This document shows, piece by piece, positions 14,538 through 23,592 of a DNA stretch of 64,000 bases. The position numbers were made by a program, and so were the translations under genes. Within the stretch, counting starts at the first letter, position 1, and each line of letters starts with the position of its first letter. The notes below the pieces were generated by a model that saw only the letters and a program-made list of their open reading frames with translations, searched no databases and was not told the DNA's origin. Where the stretch lies: the NCBI GenBank assembly GCA_046155615.1, contig JBJXFP010000096.1:6020-70019 (forward strand), in the 5' to 3' direction. This DNA is from JANNVZ01 sp046155615 (lineage in GTDB: Bacteria > Bacteroidota > Bacteroidia > Flavobacteriales_D > Sanyastnellaceae).

Positions 14538-16880
14538 ATGAAATTGAAATTTATTTTAACCCACCTGCTTGTGCTGACGGCAGGCATTGCCACACATGCC
14601 CAATCCTACACCATCAGCGGCAGCATAAAGGATGAAAAAAATGGAGAAGACCTGCTGGGTGCAGTGGTGACGGTGAATGAATTGCCCGGGCAAGGTGCTG
14701 AGGCCAACAGCTATGGTTTCTATAGCCTTACACTGCCCAAAGGCAATTACACGCTGCTGTTTCAATACATAGGTTACCTAACCAAAGAAGTGAGTGTGAA
14801 TTTGAGCACAGACCAGACCCTGAATGTGAGCATAGCAGGCGAGGCTACTGCCACCGCGGCAGTGGTGATAACCGATGAAAAGGCTGAAAAAAATGTGCGC
14901 AGTACAGAAATGGGTGTGACACACATTGACCCGCGCAGCATTGCCAACGTGCCCGTGCTGTTTGGCGAACGAGACATCATCAAAGTATTGCAGATGACAC
15001 CGGGGGTGAAGAGTGCCGGTGAGGGCAGCATCGGTTTTTATGTGCGTGGTGGCAGTGCCGACCAAAATCTGGTGCTGCTGGATGAAGCTCCGGTTTACAA
15101 TGCATCGCATCTGCTTGGCTTCTTCAGTGTGTTCAATAGTGATGCGCTGAAGGATGTGACACTCTATAAAGGCGGAATGCCTGCTGAGTATGGTGGCCGT
15201 GCAAGCAGTGTGATGGATATCAAGATGAAGGATGGCAACAGCAAAAAATTTGGTGTAACAGGCGGACTTGGAATCATCTCATCAAGACTTACACTGGAAG
15301 GCCCATTGGTGAAAGACCGAGGCTCATTCATAGTGAGTGGCCGCAGAACTTATGCTGATATGTTCCTCGCTCTGTCCAAAAATGAAGATTTGAAAAAATC
15401 TGAACTCTACTTCTATGACCTGAACATGAAAGCCAACTACCGAATCAATGAAAAGAACCGCGTATTTCTTTCAGGTTACTTCGGGCGTGATGTGTTTGGA
15501 ATTGATGATGTGTTTGGCTTTGGATGGGGTAACGCCACAGGTACTTTGAGATGGAACAGCATCATTACCGACAAACTATTCAGCAATACTTCGCTCATTT
15601 TTTCGAATTACAATTACTTGTTCTCGTTCAATGCCAGTGGCAGCGATGTCAAATTCAGCAGCAGTATTCGCGACTGGAATCTGAAACAAGATTTCAGCTT
15701 TTTCCCCAATCCGCATAACAAAATAAAATTCGGGGTGAATGCCTTGTACCACACGTTCATACCCGGAGTGGTGGAGAGTGACTACGAAAGTTTTACTGAT
15801 ACCAAACTGACCAACCGATATGCGCTTGAAGGCGGAGTGTATGTGCAAAACGAACAAAGCATCAACGAAGCCTGGAGCATACAATATGGATTGCGCTACA
15901 GCTATTTTGATTACATGGGTGAGGGTAAGGCATACACCTTTGACACCGAAGGCAAGAAAACTTCTGAAACAATATTTGATGAATGGGAGAGTATTAAAAA
16001 ATATGGTGGTGCTGAACCAAGGCTGAGCGTCAGGTATGCAATAGACAAGAACAGCAGCATCAAAGCGCAGGCTAACCGCGCCATGCAGTATTTGCATTTG
16101 CTGAGCAACAGCACTTCAGGTTCGCCTACTGATATATGGGTGCCCAGCAGTAACAATGTGAAGCCACAAATAGCCGATCAAATTGCAGCGGGTTATTTCC
16201 GCAACCTGGCCAACAACAGCTATGAATTTTCCGTGGAGGGCTACTACAAACTGCTAAAGAACCAGATTGATTACCGCAATGGTGCCGATCTCTTCTTCAA
16301 TGACGAGGCAGAGGGCCAGCTCATCTATGGCAAGGGCCGGGCGTATGGTGCCGAGTTGCAGGTGAAAAAACAGTCTGGATCACTTACAGGTTGGATCAGC
16401 TACACATGGTCGCGCTCACTACGCACCTTCAGTGATATAAATGATGGCAGCGAATTTTCTGCGAAGCAGGATAGAATACATGATATAGCCATAGTGGCCA
16501 TGTATAAGCTGAATGAACGCATTGGCCTAAGTGCCAACTGGGTGTACAACACAGGCAGCGCAGTCAGTTTCCCAAGTGGCAAATACTACATTGATGGCAA
16601 AGCATTGCCTTATTACACTGAGCGCAATGGCTATCGCATGCCTGCATACCATCGCATGGATGTAGGTGTGAACATCGAAACAAAAAAGACAAGCATGTGG
16701 GCGCTGCGTCATCCGGATTTTGAATCATCATGGAACATATCAGTGTACAATGTGTATGCACGTGAGAACGCATACAGTATCACATTCAGGCAAAACGAAG
16801 ACAACCCTGAACAGACAGAAGCAGTGCGCACTGCATTGTTCAAAATAATTCCGAGCATTACTTACAATTTTACTTTCTGA
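14538..16880 (+). CDS. TonB-dependent outer-membrane receptor with N-terminal carboxypeptidase-like domain
   Basis: 780 residues from the ATG at 14538, where a signal peptide (MKLKFILTHLLVLTAGIATH, cleavage after AQ) begins. Residues about 22-110 form the CarboxypepD-regulatory beta-sandwich (ISGSIKDEKNGEDLLGAVVTV), then a plug domain (VLQMTPGVKSAGEGSIGFYV, RGGSADQNLVLLDEAPVY) and a beta-barrel to the C-terminal Phe. It should import a ligand through the outer membrane using TonB energy. It has no SusD partner; instead a DUF4249 lipoprotein follows 28 bp later, a known Bacteroidota pairing whose substrate is unknown. The in-frame extension to 14418 is rejected because the signal peptide would be internal. 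Confidence 0.92.
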   Translation: MKLKFILTHLLVLTAGIATHAQSYTISGSIKDEKNGEDLLGAVVTVNELPGQGAEANSYGFYSLTLPKGNYTLLFQYIGYLTKEVSVNLSTDQTLNVSIAGEATATAAVVITDEKAEKNVRSTEMGVTHIDPRSIANVPVLFGERDIIKVLQMTPGVKSAGEGSIGFYVRGGSADQNLVLLDEAPVYNASHLLGFFSVFNSDALKDVTLYKGGMPAEYGGRASSVMDIKMKDGNSKKFGVTGGLGIISSRLTLEGPLVKDRGSFIVSGRRTYADMFLALSKNEDLKKSELYFYDLNMKANYRINEKNRVFLSGYFGRDVFGIDDVFGFGWGNATGTLRWNSIITDKLFSNTSLIFSNYNYLFSFNASGSDVKFSSSIRDWNLKQDFSFFPNPHNKIKFGVNALYHTFIPGVVESDYESFTDTKLTNRYALEGGVYVQNEQSINEAWSIQYGLRYSYFDYMGEGKAYTFDTEGKKTSETIFDEWESIKKYGGAEPRLSVRYAIDKNSSIKAQANRAMQYLHLLSNSTSGSPTDIWVPSSNNVKPQIADQIAAGYFRNLANNSYEFSVEGYYKLLKNQIDYRNGADLFFNDEAEGQLIYGKGRAYGAELQVKKQSGSLTGWISYTWSRSLRTFSDINDGSEFSAKQDRIHDIAIVAMYKLNERIGLSANWVYNTGSAVSFPSGKYYIDGKALPYYTERNGYRMPAYHRMDVGVNIETKKTSMWALRHPDFESSWNISVYNVYARENAYSITFRQNEDNPEQTEAVRTALFKIIPSITYNFTF

Positions 16881-16908
16881 GAAAACAAACTGCAACACAA
16901 CAACAGAC

Positions 16909-17718
16909 ATGAAAAAAGCAATAGGCATATTGAGCATAGCCGCAACGCTTGCGATGATTCAAAGCTGCACTAAGGTGATAGAAATAGACCTCAATGAAGC
17001 TGATCAAAAACTGGTGATAGAAGGCTATGTATATGAAGGCAACAGCACAATTGAAGTACTGCTGACGCGAACTACAAGCTACTTCGATGCAGGCGGACCT
17101 CTGCCAGTGGATGGTGCCACAGTGAAGGTGACCATGCCCAATGCAAGCGTGATAACTCTAACTCCGGCAGGCGATGGCTACTACCGCGCTGAGGGTGTTG
17201 CGGTAGTCAACAATGCAACATACGCATTGGAAGTGACAGAAGGCGGCAACACATATACTTCTACATCATATATGCCTGTACCTGTTCCTATTGATTCACT
17301 TACACAAGAATTTCAGGAAGGAATTTTCGGTGGTGAAGACAGCTACAATGTGTTCATCAACTACCAGGATCAATTCGGTAAAAACTTTTACCGTGCACGT
17401 GCATGGGTAGATGGCATATACCTGCAGGAGCCGGGTGAGATTCAGATGTTTGATGACAACCTGAATGATGGCAACTACATACGCATTCCACTTTTTGTTA
17501 CAACCTTTCAGGCCGGAGATACGGTGGAAGTTGAGCTGCAAAGCATGAGCCCTGAGACCTATGAATTTTTTCAAACCTTCGCTTTGGCTGCCAGCGAAGA
17601 TGCCGGTAGTCCTTTCACGGCTGCACCAGCCAATCCCGAAACCAACATCAAGGGAGGTGCGCTCGGAGTGTGGGCTGCAATTGCAGTTAGTCGTGACACT
17701 ATAGCTGTGGTGGAATAG
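16909..17718 (+). CDS. DUF4249 domain lipoprotein, partner of the TonB receptor
   Basis: 269 residues with lipoprotein signal MKKAIGILSIAATLAMIQSC. The mature start TKVIEIDLNEADQKLVIEGY is diagnostic of DUF4249, beta-rich lipoproteins encoded directly after TonB receptors in Bacteroidota. It probably caps or assists the receptor at the cell surface; a transport role is inferred from context only. The product is somewhat shorter than many family members, which often exceed 300 residues, but ends in an ordinary stop. Same operon as the receptor (28-bp gap). Confidence 0.85.
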   Translation: MKKAIGILSIAATLAMIQSCTKVIEIDLNEADQKLVIEGYVYEGNSTIEVLLTRTTSYFDAGGPLPVDGATVKVTMPNASVITLTPAGDGYYRAEGVAVVNNATYALEVTEGGNTYTSTSYMPVPVPIDSLTQEFQEGIFGGEDSYNVFINYQDQFGKNFYRARAWVDGIYLQEPGEIQMFDDNLNDGNYIRIPLFVTTFQAGDTVEVELQSMSPETYEFFQTFALAASEDAGSPFTAAPANPETNIKGGALGVWAAIAVSRDTIAVVE

Positions 17719-17750
17719 AAAAAGCAACGCATGAGTGTGTAAGCATTTTG

Positions 17751-17764
17751 CGGACTTTAGTCCG
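17751..17764. repeat. Short palindrome CGGACT-TT-AGTCCG
   Basis: Perfect 6-bp inverted pair with a 2-base centre, 33 bp after the DUF4249 stop. No T tract follows, so it is a weak terminator candidate; it may belong to a dispersed palindromic repeat. Confidence 0.35.
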
Positions 17765-17888
17765 TGGCTTTAGTGATAAATGACTGAACGGTGAAGCCAG
17801 GTTCTGCCCATGGTGTTTTGTGGTTATGAAAATGGAGACATGATGGCGATCGATGCACATTTACCGCCAATTCAATACTTCAGTTTTT

Positions 17889-19562
17889 ATGTGCACCAAC
17901 ATTTCACGTTTCATTCTATCGTCAACTGGTACAATCCTGTTGGTAATCTTTTGCTCTTCCTGTTCATTCAAAAATGAAGAGGCGGATCTGATCATACACA
18001 ACGCACGCATCTATACTGTGGATGCTAGCTTCTCTATTCAGGAAGCCATGGCAGTGAAGAACGGAATAATCATAGCCATTGGGCCGGAGCGCGAAATACT
18101 GAACAAGTATGATGCACCTAAAATGATTGATGCACAAAAGCGCGCTGTATTTCCCGGATTCATCGATGCGCATTGTCATGCTCTTGCGTATGGACATTCC
18201 TTGAATGAAGTTGATCTTGTTGGCACATCATCTTTTGCAGAAGTGTTAGAAAAAGTGAAAGCATTCAGTGTGGCACATCCCGGAAAGAAATGGATAACAG
18301 GACGCGGCTGGGATCAAAATGATTGGGCAGACAAAAATTTTCCTGATCGGGCAGCATTGGACTCATTATATCCAAGCACCCCGGTTGTTTTAGAACGCAT
18401 AGATGGACACGCAATGTTGGCAAACAATGCAGCACTTCTGGCAGCGGGAATCAAAGCGGGTCAAACTATTTTGGGCGGAGAATATCAAACCACTGGAGAC
18501 AAACTCACCGGCATTTTGGTTGACAATGCGATGAACATCATGTTCGACACCATGCCAGAACCAACGGATGAAGAAAACACAGCCGCTTGGCTGGCTGCAC
18601 AAGAAGATTGTTTCCGGCATGGCCTTACCACGGTGGACGATGCAGGGCTTTTGCTCCGAGACATTTGGCTTATTAAAAAACTGCAACAAGAAGAGAAATT
18701 GAAATTGCGCATTTATGCCATGCTGAGTGATGACACTACCAACTTCAATTACTATCAAAAGCATGGCATCGATACGAGTGCGCTGCTAACTGTCCGGTCA
18801 TTCAAATTTTATGCTGATGGCGCGCTCGGTTCGCGTGGTGCGTGTTTGCTCAGTCCCTACGAAGATTTGTTGCCTGCACGCAGCTATGGCAAGCTGCTCA
18901 GTGAAATGGAACACTTCCGCTCGCGTGCTTATGATTTGCGCAAGCTCGGTTTTCAGATGTGTACACATGCCATTGGCGACAGTGCTAACCGCGTGATGCT
19001 CGATTTGTATGGCGAAGTGTGGAGTGATACTACAGCGGATCATCGCTGGCGTATTGAACATGCACAAGTGGTGCATGAAAAGGATATTGAAAAATTCAAA
19101 CGATACAATGTGATACCAAGTGTACAGCCCACTCATGCGACAAGCGATATGCCGTGGGCAGCAGACCGACTCGGACGCAACCGTGTGTTTCGCGCATACA
19201 GTTATCTCGAATTAAAAAATCAACTCGGAATGCTTGCGCTTGGCACTGATTGCCCTATCGAAGGCATTTCACCTTTTGCAACATTTTATGCAGCCATTGC
19301 AAGAAAGGACAAAGACGGCAAACCTGCCGAAGGCTGGCAAATGGAGAATGCAATCAGCAGACAAGATGCACTCATGGGTATGACTATATGGGCTGCAATG
19401 GCCAACTACGAAGACCACCACAAAGGTTCGCTTGAGGTAGGTAAGTATGCAGACTTCGTTTTGCTTGACAGAGACATCATGCAAACAGATGCGGAAAAAA
19501 TTCTCGAATCACAAGTAATTACCACTGTGTTGAATGGAGAAGTGGTGTACCAGAAAATGTAA
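17889..19562 (+). CDS. YtcJ-like metal-dependent amidohydrolase, predicted lipoprotein
   Basis: 557 residues from the ATG at 17889. N-terminus MCTNISRFILSSTGTILLVI followed by FCSSCS reads as a lipoprotein signal, so the enzyme is exported and membrane anchored. The body is the amidohydrolase 3 family: IHNARIYTVD start, FPGFIDAHCHALAYG metal ligands (HxH), MCTHAIGDSANR, WRIEHAQVVH, and GTDCPIEGISPFATF. Such enzymes hydrolyse amide or related bonds of small molecules; the substrate is unknown. The 12 extra upstream codons to 17853 would bury the signal peptide and are not favoured. Stands alone between an operon end and the next lipoprotein gene. Confidence 0.88.
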   Translation: MCTNISRFILSSTGTILLVIFCSSCSFKNEEADLIIHNARIYTVDASFSIQEAMAVKNGIIIAIGPEREILNKYDAPKMIDAQKRAVFPGFIDAHCHALAYGHSLNEVDLVGTSSFAEVLEKVKAFSVAHPGKKWITGRGWDQNDWADKNFPDRAALDSLYPSTPVVLERIDGHAMLANNAALLAAGIKAGQTILGGEYQTTGDKLTGILVDNAMNIMFDTMPEPTDEENTAAWLAAQEDCFRHGLTTVDDAGLLLRDIWLIKKLQQEEKLKLRIYAMLSDDTTNFNYYQKHGIDTSALLTVRSFKFYADGALGSRGACLLSPYEDLLPARSYGKLLSEMEHFRSRAYDLRKLGFQMCTHAIGDSANRVMLDLYGEVWSDTTADHRWRIEHAQVVHEKDIEKFKRYNVIPSVQPTHATSDMPWAADRLGRNRVFRAYSYLELKNQLGMLALGTDCPIEGISPFATFYAAIARKDKDGKPAEGWQMENAISRQDALMGMTIWAAMANYEDHHKGSLEVGKYADFVLLDRDIMQTDAEKILESQVITTVLNGEVVYQKM

Positions 19563-19616
19563 GGTTGTGAAATTAGTTTCTCTATTATTGTCTTCTAAAT
19601 CTAAACCAGATCTAAT

Positions 19617-20273
19617 ATGAAAACACAATTACACAGATTACTTGCAGCATTGTACCTGTTTACATTGTTGCTCAGCAGTTGCAAAACAAGCAATGATGTG
19701 ATGAGCGACCGCCTCATTCAAAAACGGAAGTACAACAATGGATTTTTCGTGGAAAAGAAATCTGGGCCAACAGAGAAAACCACAACTGTTGTTCAAAAAG
19801 AAAATGCATTAACCAATGAGGTTGCTCCGATAACTAAGACCGATTCCAAGCCAACAACGGAAGAACCAAAGCCCGCAGCCTTACCTGCTGATGTAGTGGT
19901 AGCCGAAAAAAAGGATGCAAAGACAGAATCAAAGCCAGCCCTATTGCCGAAGATAAAGTTGAAAATGAAAGAAGATGAAGATTCGAAATGGACTGCATCT
20001 GTTTGGAATGCGGTAGTTGCACCGTCATCACCTGATGCTGCTGAACAGACCACAGGAGAAGGTGGTGGATTAAGCATTGCATCATTAATTATTTCCATAG
20101 TAGGATGGATAGTGCCATGGCAAATTGGAATTGTGCTTTTGGGCCTCGCTTTGATACTTGGAGTGCTTGGTCTAAAGAAAAATGTTAGGCGTGGCGCTGC
20201 CATCGCGGGAATTGTCATTTCACTTGTGGGACTCATTTTTGTGATGATTGCGATGTCAATGGGCATTGTTTGA
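19617..20273 (+). CDS. Lipoprotein with variable linker and C-terminal DUF4190-like membrane hairpin
   Basis: 218 residues. Lipoprotein signal ends LLLSSCKTS. The following SDRLIQKRKYNNGFFV is a motif seen at the start of many Bacteroidota lipoproteins. Residues about 45-150 are a low-complexity Lys/Glu/Pro/Thr linker. The end holds two hydrophobic helices joined by a basic turn (GLKKNVRRGAAIAGIVI), the DUF4190-like pattern. The protein would thus be tethered at both ends, possibly spanning from one membrane surface to the inner membrane. Function unknown. Closed by a strong terminator. Confidence 0.75.
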   Translation: MKTQLHRLLAALYLFTLLLSSCKTSNDVMSDRLIQKRKYNNGFFVEKKSGPTEKTTTVVQKENALTNEVAPITKTDSKPTTEEPKPAALPADVVVAEKKDAKTESKPALLPKIKLKMKEDEDSKWTASVWNAVVAPSSPDAAEQTTGEGGGLSIASLIISIVGWIVPWQIGIVLLGLALILGVLGLKKNVRRGAAIAGIVISLVGLIFVMIAMSMGIV

Positions 20274-20324
20274 AAAATAAAACGATGATTTTATTCGGCA
20301 CTTTTAGCTGATTGAAAGAAAAGA

Positions 20325-20361
20325 GGCTGACAGAATTACTTGCTGTCAGCCCCTTTTTTTT
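20325..20361. terminator. Rho-independent terminator between convergent genes
   Basis: GGCTGACAG (20325-20333) pairs perfectly with CTGTCAGCC (20343-20351) around a 9-base loop and is followed by CC and an uninterrupted T run. It serves the plus-strand lipoprotein gene and may also end the minus-strand porin gene. Confidence 0.88.
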
Positions 20362-20376
20362 ATGCCACAGGATCTC

Positions 20377-21825
20377 TCAATACCTGAATCCCAAAGAAAG
20401 CAGGAAGTTCAATTTGGTAGCTGTGATGTTGGCCGGTTGGTTATCTATGGTTTGATAGAGATAATATGTACGATCGTCAGAAGCATAGCTTGCAGCAAGA
20501 TCGCAAAAGAAATAATCAGTGCGATAACCAAAACCACCTGAGTATGTAAGCCATGAAGAATTTGCCGCAACTCCATTCACAAAAGGACTCTGCTGATAAA
20601 GCACGCCACCGCGCAGAGCAAATTCTTTGGCCACACGCATCTCCAGCCCTGCACCTACGCGATGCACACCGCGGTAAATGGTGCTTATCACATCATTCTC
20701 CGTTTCGTAGTTGTAATTGTTGCTGCCGCTTCCACGCATATCCATGTTGTTGTATGCGGCATATTCATAGTCAGCAGTTATCACTCCTGCTTTACCAAGC
20801 ACAAAGGCCGCATTGGCCAACAGACGTGAGGGGGTGCGCAACTTGTAGGTAGTTACCAGCATGGGCGAATTCCAGTCGTGAGTTGTACCATTCTGCTCTG
20901 CACTGGTCATCGTCACATTGTAGTTCTCCCTAAATCCAATGGCTGCCGGTGTGTGGTATGCAACGCCTGCTCTGAGCCATTGTGTGGGTTTCACTATTAC
21001 CCCCAACTTCAGGCTCACGCCATTTCCATTGGACCGTAGTGTTTCGTTGTATGCAATGTTTTTCAAGGCCTCATCACTTTCATAGTTTTCTGTGTAGGTG
21101 CTTTGGTCGTAAAAAGATGTACTGATGTAATTGAGTGATGCACCTATCTGCAACACATCGCGGTAGTTCGCTCCAAAACCGAATGATGTTTCGCCTTGTG
21201 CGCCAGTTCTTCTTATGTTTTTATGTTGTTGCACTATGCCCTGTCCGGCATTGGGCACGTAGCTAACGCCTGCGGTGTCCTGTGGATCTATTGCATATAC
21301 CTGATAAGCCAGCCCGGCCCCGAACGGAAACTCATCAGTAACCAAATCTGGATGGGTGCCGCTTGCTTGCGTAGCAAATACCTGCAGTATGCTGCTGCCA
21401 AATGGTGCGCCTGTTATGCTGATTCTTTCATTGAAGTTGTTGGTCTTAGTATAGCCAATACCAAAGTTGATGTCCGTCCAGTCTTTGTGTTTTGGTTTTT
21501 TGTTTCCAATCATACCGGCTGTGTTCACATAAAACGGTGTGCTGCTGTTGCTGCTGCTACTTCCTTCGTATTGCGCATCAGTAACGTGACTAAGCAGGCC
21601 GAATGAACATTCAAATCCGGCACGTTTGTACGTGCCCATGCCGGCAGGATTTGTAAAAATGCTGCTGATGTCTGCACCAAGCGCACCAAAGGACGAACCC
21701 ATGGATAAGCTGCGAGCGCTTGCCGCACGCTGAGTGTATGAATAGCGCAGTGCATCCGTTTCGTTTTGTGCATTGGTTGTGGCACAGATGGCTACGAGCC
21801 AGCAAAACATTACTTGCTTTTTCAT
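20377..21825 (-). CDS. OmpP1/FadL-like outer-membrane protein
   Basis: 482 residues from the ATG at 21825 with signal peptide MKKQVMFCWLVAICATTNAQ. The segment SMGSSFGALGADISSIFTNP followed by AGMGTYKR is the FadL/OmpP1/TodX signature (the hatch-like Asn-Pro-Ala-Gly), and the protein ends LLSLGFRY, a barrel-closing aromatic. These channels import hydrophobic compounds such as fatty acids. An in-frame GTG at 21987 lies inside the preceding gene and would hide the signal peptide. It follows the Tyr/Asn/Gly-rich lipoprotein gene by 28 bp in the same direction, so the two are probably co-transcribed. Confidence 0.87.
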   Translation of the reverse strand: MKKQVMFCWLVAICATTNAQNETDALRYSYTQRAASARSLSMGSSFGALGADISSIFTNPAGMGTYKRAGFECSFGLLSHVTDAQYEGSSSSNSSTPFYVNTAGMIGNKKPKHKDWTDINFGIGYTKTNNFNERISITGAPFGSSILQVFATQASGTHPDLVTDEFPFGAGLAYQVYAIDPQDTAGVSYVPNAGQGIVQQHKNIRRTGAQGETSFGFGANYRDVLQIGASLNYISTSFYDQSTYTENYESDEALKNIAYNETLRSNGNGVSLKLGVIVKPTQWLRAGVAYHTPAAIGFRENYNVTMTSAEQNGTTHDWNSPMLVTTYKLRTPSRLLANAAFVLGKAGVITADYEYAAYNNMDMRGSGSNNYNYETENDVISTIYRGVHRVGAGLEMRVAKEFALRGGVLYQQSPFVNGVAANSSWLTYSGGFGYRTDYFFCDLAASYASDDRTYYLYQTIDNQPANITATKLNFLLSLGFRY

Positions 21826-21853
21826 GAAGTAAAAGTTTTTTGTATTTAAGAAA

Positions 21854-23473
21854 TTATTTTCTGCGTGCACCACCAGTGCTGCCACCTCCACCGGAGCCTC
21901 CGCTGCGCGAGCCGCCACTTCCACCACCAGAGGGTTTGCTACCACCGCCACCACCTGAAGATGGACTGATGCGCCCACCACCTCCACCTGAGTTACCTCC
22001 AGATGGTTTTACTGAAGGTGAGGGTGACGATGGTTTGGGATCGGGTTTACGAACCTCAGGTTTTGGTTCTGGTCTGCTATTGTTCTCCGGTTCGCGCACT
22101 ATCGGTTTGGTGGTGTTCGAATTATTTCCTGCGCTGTTGCTTGCAGGTTTTGATGCGGCAGGTGTGGTGTATTCTTTTTCAGGTTTTGCAGCCTCTCTTA
22201 CAGGCGTAGCATCTCTGGTATTATCTGGTTTGCTGCCAGTATTGTTGCTTGCAGGTTTATTGTTTTTTGATTCTGTTGAGCCGCTTGTGTTGGCAGGTTT
22301 GGAAGTGGTTTGTCCACCACTTACATAAGTTGGTTTGGTGGCCGCAGTTCCTGGCTTTGGCCGTGGCATCGTGTAATAATCCGATTCAGTATTTGATGCT
22401 ACGGCTGGTTTTTCGTTTCCATTTTGTTGACCAACAAAAACAGGAACTTTTTCTATCACAGGCTTCTTCGTTTCGGTTGCTACATAAGTTGGAGACGCAT
22501 GGTTCAATGAAGGGCTGTTCTCAGTTGGTTGCAATGCATGCACAACGGAAGGCTTATCAAATTCTCCATTGTTTTGAAAGTTGTTATTGCCAGCAATGTT
22601 GCCATTGTCTAATTCTTCTTCCGTGGGTTTGTGTATAGGATTCAAACCTATAGCCGGTTTTTTGTCACCATCAATGGCGTGTGGCTTGGTAAGGGCTAAT
22701 GGTCGAAGAGTAGCATTGTCATAAGACGAGTTGATGGACGAACCGACAGAAACGTTTGGCCTTGGTCCATAAACTACACCTGAATAGCTGTTGTTGTCGT
22801 CATTCCAATTGTTGCCACCACCATAGTATCCATTGCCGTAGTATCCATTGTTGCACCAACCATTGTTGCCATACCAATTGTTATTGTAGCCATAGCCATT
22901 GTACCAGCCTCCGTAGCCATAGTTGCCGTACCATGGATTGTAGCCATAAGGATCATTCCAACACCAACCGTTGCCATACCACGGATCGTTCCAGGGCGAG
23001 TACCAGTTGTTGTAATATGAATTGTTGAAGCCCCAACCCATTCCCCAGTAGCAGCGATAGCGCCAGCCATAAAATGGATTCCATGTCAACATACCGTTTG
23101 AGCCATAAGGATTGCCGTAGTAACCATTCCACATACTACCGTATGGAGATTGGTAAACATTGCCATAGTAGTTATTTACTACATCGCCATCGTTGTAGTC
23201 ATCACTTGAATAGTTGTCCACCTGGCCATCATAGTATTCATCCTCCGATGTCGCGTTGTCCACCATATTCGGGTCCACGTAGTCTTCGCCAGGCGTTTCA
23301 TTCCCTTGCGCCACTTCATCATCCACAAGTGCAAAATCACTTATGAAATGTTCACCGGGTTGGTAATAGACTTCATCATTTTCATACCTGGCGCCATTGG
23401 TAGCATAGCGTTGCTGTGTGCACGAGGTGATGAAGAAAACAATCGCTACGATGGGTAATAAGAATTTTTTCAT
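21854..23473 (-). CDS. Low-complexity Tyr/Asn/Gly/Trp-rich surface lipoprotein
   Basis: 539 residues. Lipoprotein signal MKKFLLPIVAIVFFITSC. Residues about 75-235 consist almost entirely of Tyr, Asn, Gly, Trp, Asp and Pro (for example YYGNPYGSNG, WNDPWYGNGWCWNDPYGYNP). Residues about 255-480 are a Pro/Lys/Asn/Ser/Thr-rich disordered linker, and the last 60 are a Gly/Ser run ending GGARRK. No enzyme or repeat domain is recognisable. Comparable proteins occur in Bacteroidota as hypothetical proteins, sometimes mislabelled by similarity to silk or vitellogenin. The aromatic/Gly/Asn makeup resembles adhesive, phase-separating or amyloid-like polymers; that is inference. Co-directional with the FadL-like gene. 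Confidence 0.8.
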   Translation of the reverse strand: MKKFLLPIVAIVFFITSCTQQRYATNGARYENDEVYYQPGEHFISDFALVDDEVAQGNETPGEDYVDPNMVDNATSEDEYYDGQVDNYSSDDYNDGDVVNNYYGNVYQSPYGSMWNGYYGNPYGSNGMLTWNPFYGWRYRCYWGMGWGFNNSYYNNWYSPWNDPWYGNGWCWNDPYGYNPWYGNYGYGGWYNGYGYNNNWYGNNGWCNNGYYGNGYYGGGNNWNDDNNSYSGVVYGPRPNVSVGSSINSSYDNATLRPLALTKPHAIDGDKKPAIGLNPIHKPTEEELDNGNIAGNNNFQNNGEFDKPSVVHALQPTENSPSLNHASPTYVATETKKPVIEKVPVFVGQQNGNEKPAVASNTESDYYTMPRPKPGTAATKPTYVSGGQTTSKPANTSGSTESKNNKPASNNTGSKPDNTRDATPVREAAKPEKEYTTPAASKPASNSAGNNSNTTKPIVREPENNSRPEPKPEVRKPDPKPSSPSPSVKPSGGNSGGGGGRISPSSGGGGGSKPSGGGSGGSRSGGSGGGGSTGGARRK

Positions 23474-23592
23474 GGCATTGAGATTTTACTTGTTGATGAA
23501 AAAAGTATGGCTGCTGCAAGCTCAAAAATAGACTCCTTCAACTGGGAATTATTTTGGCCACCGGATTTTACCAACAACCATACCACACGACC

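Noticed and set aside
22774..23346. Possible CRISPR-like or tandem DNA repeats in the Tyr/Asn/Gly region
   Set aside because: The repetition comes from codons for Y, N, G, W; unit lengths vary and there are no unique spacers of constant size.
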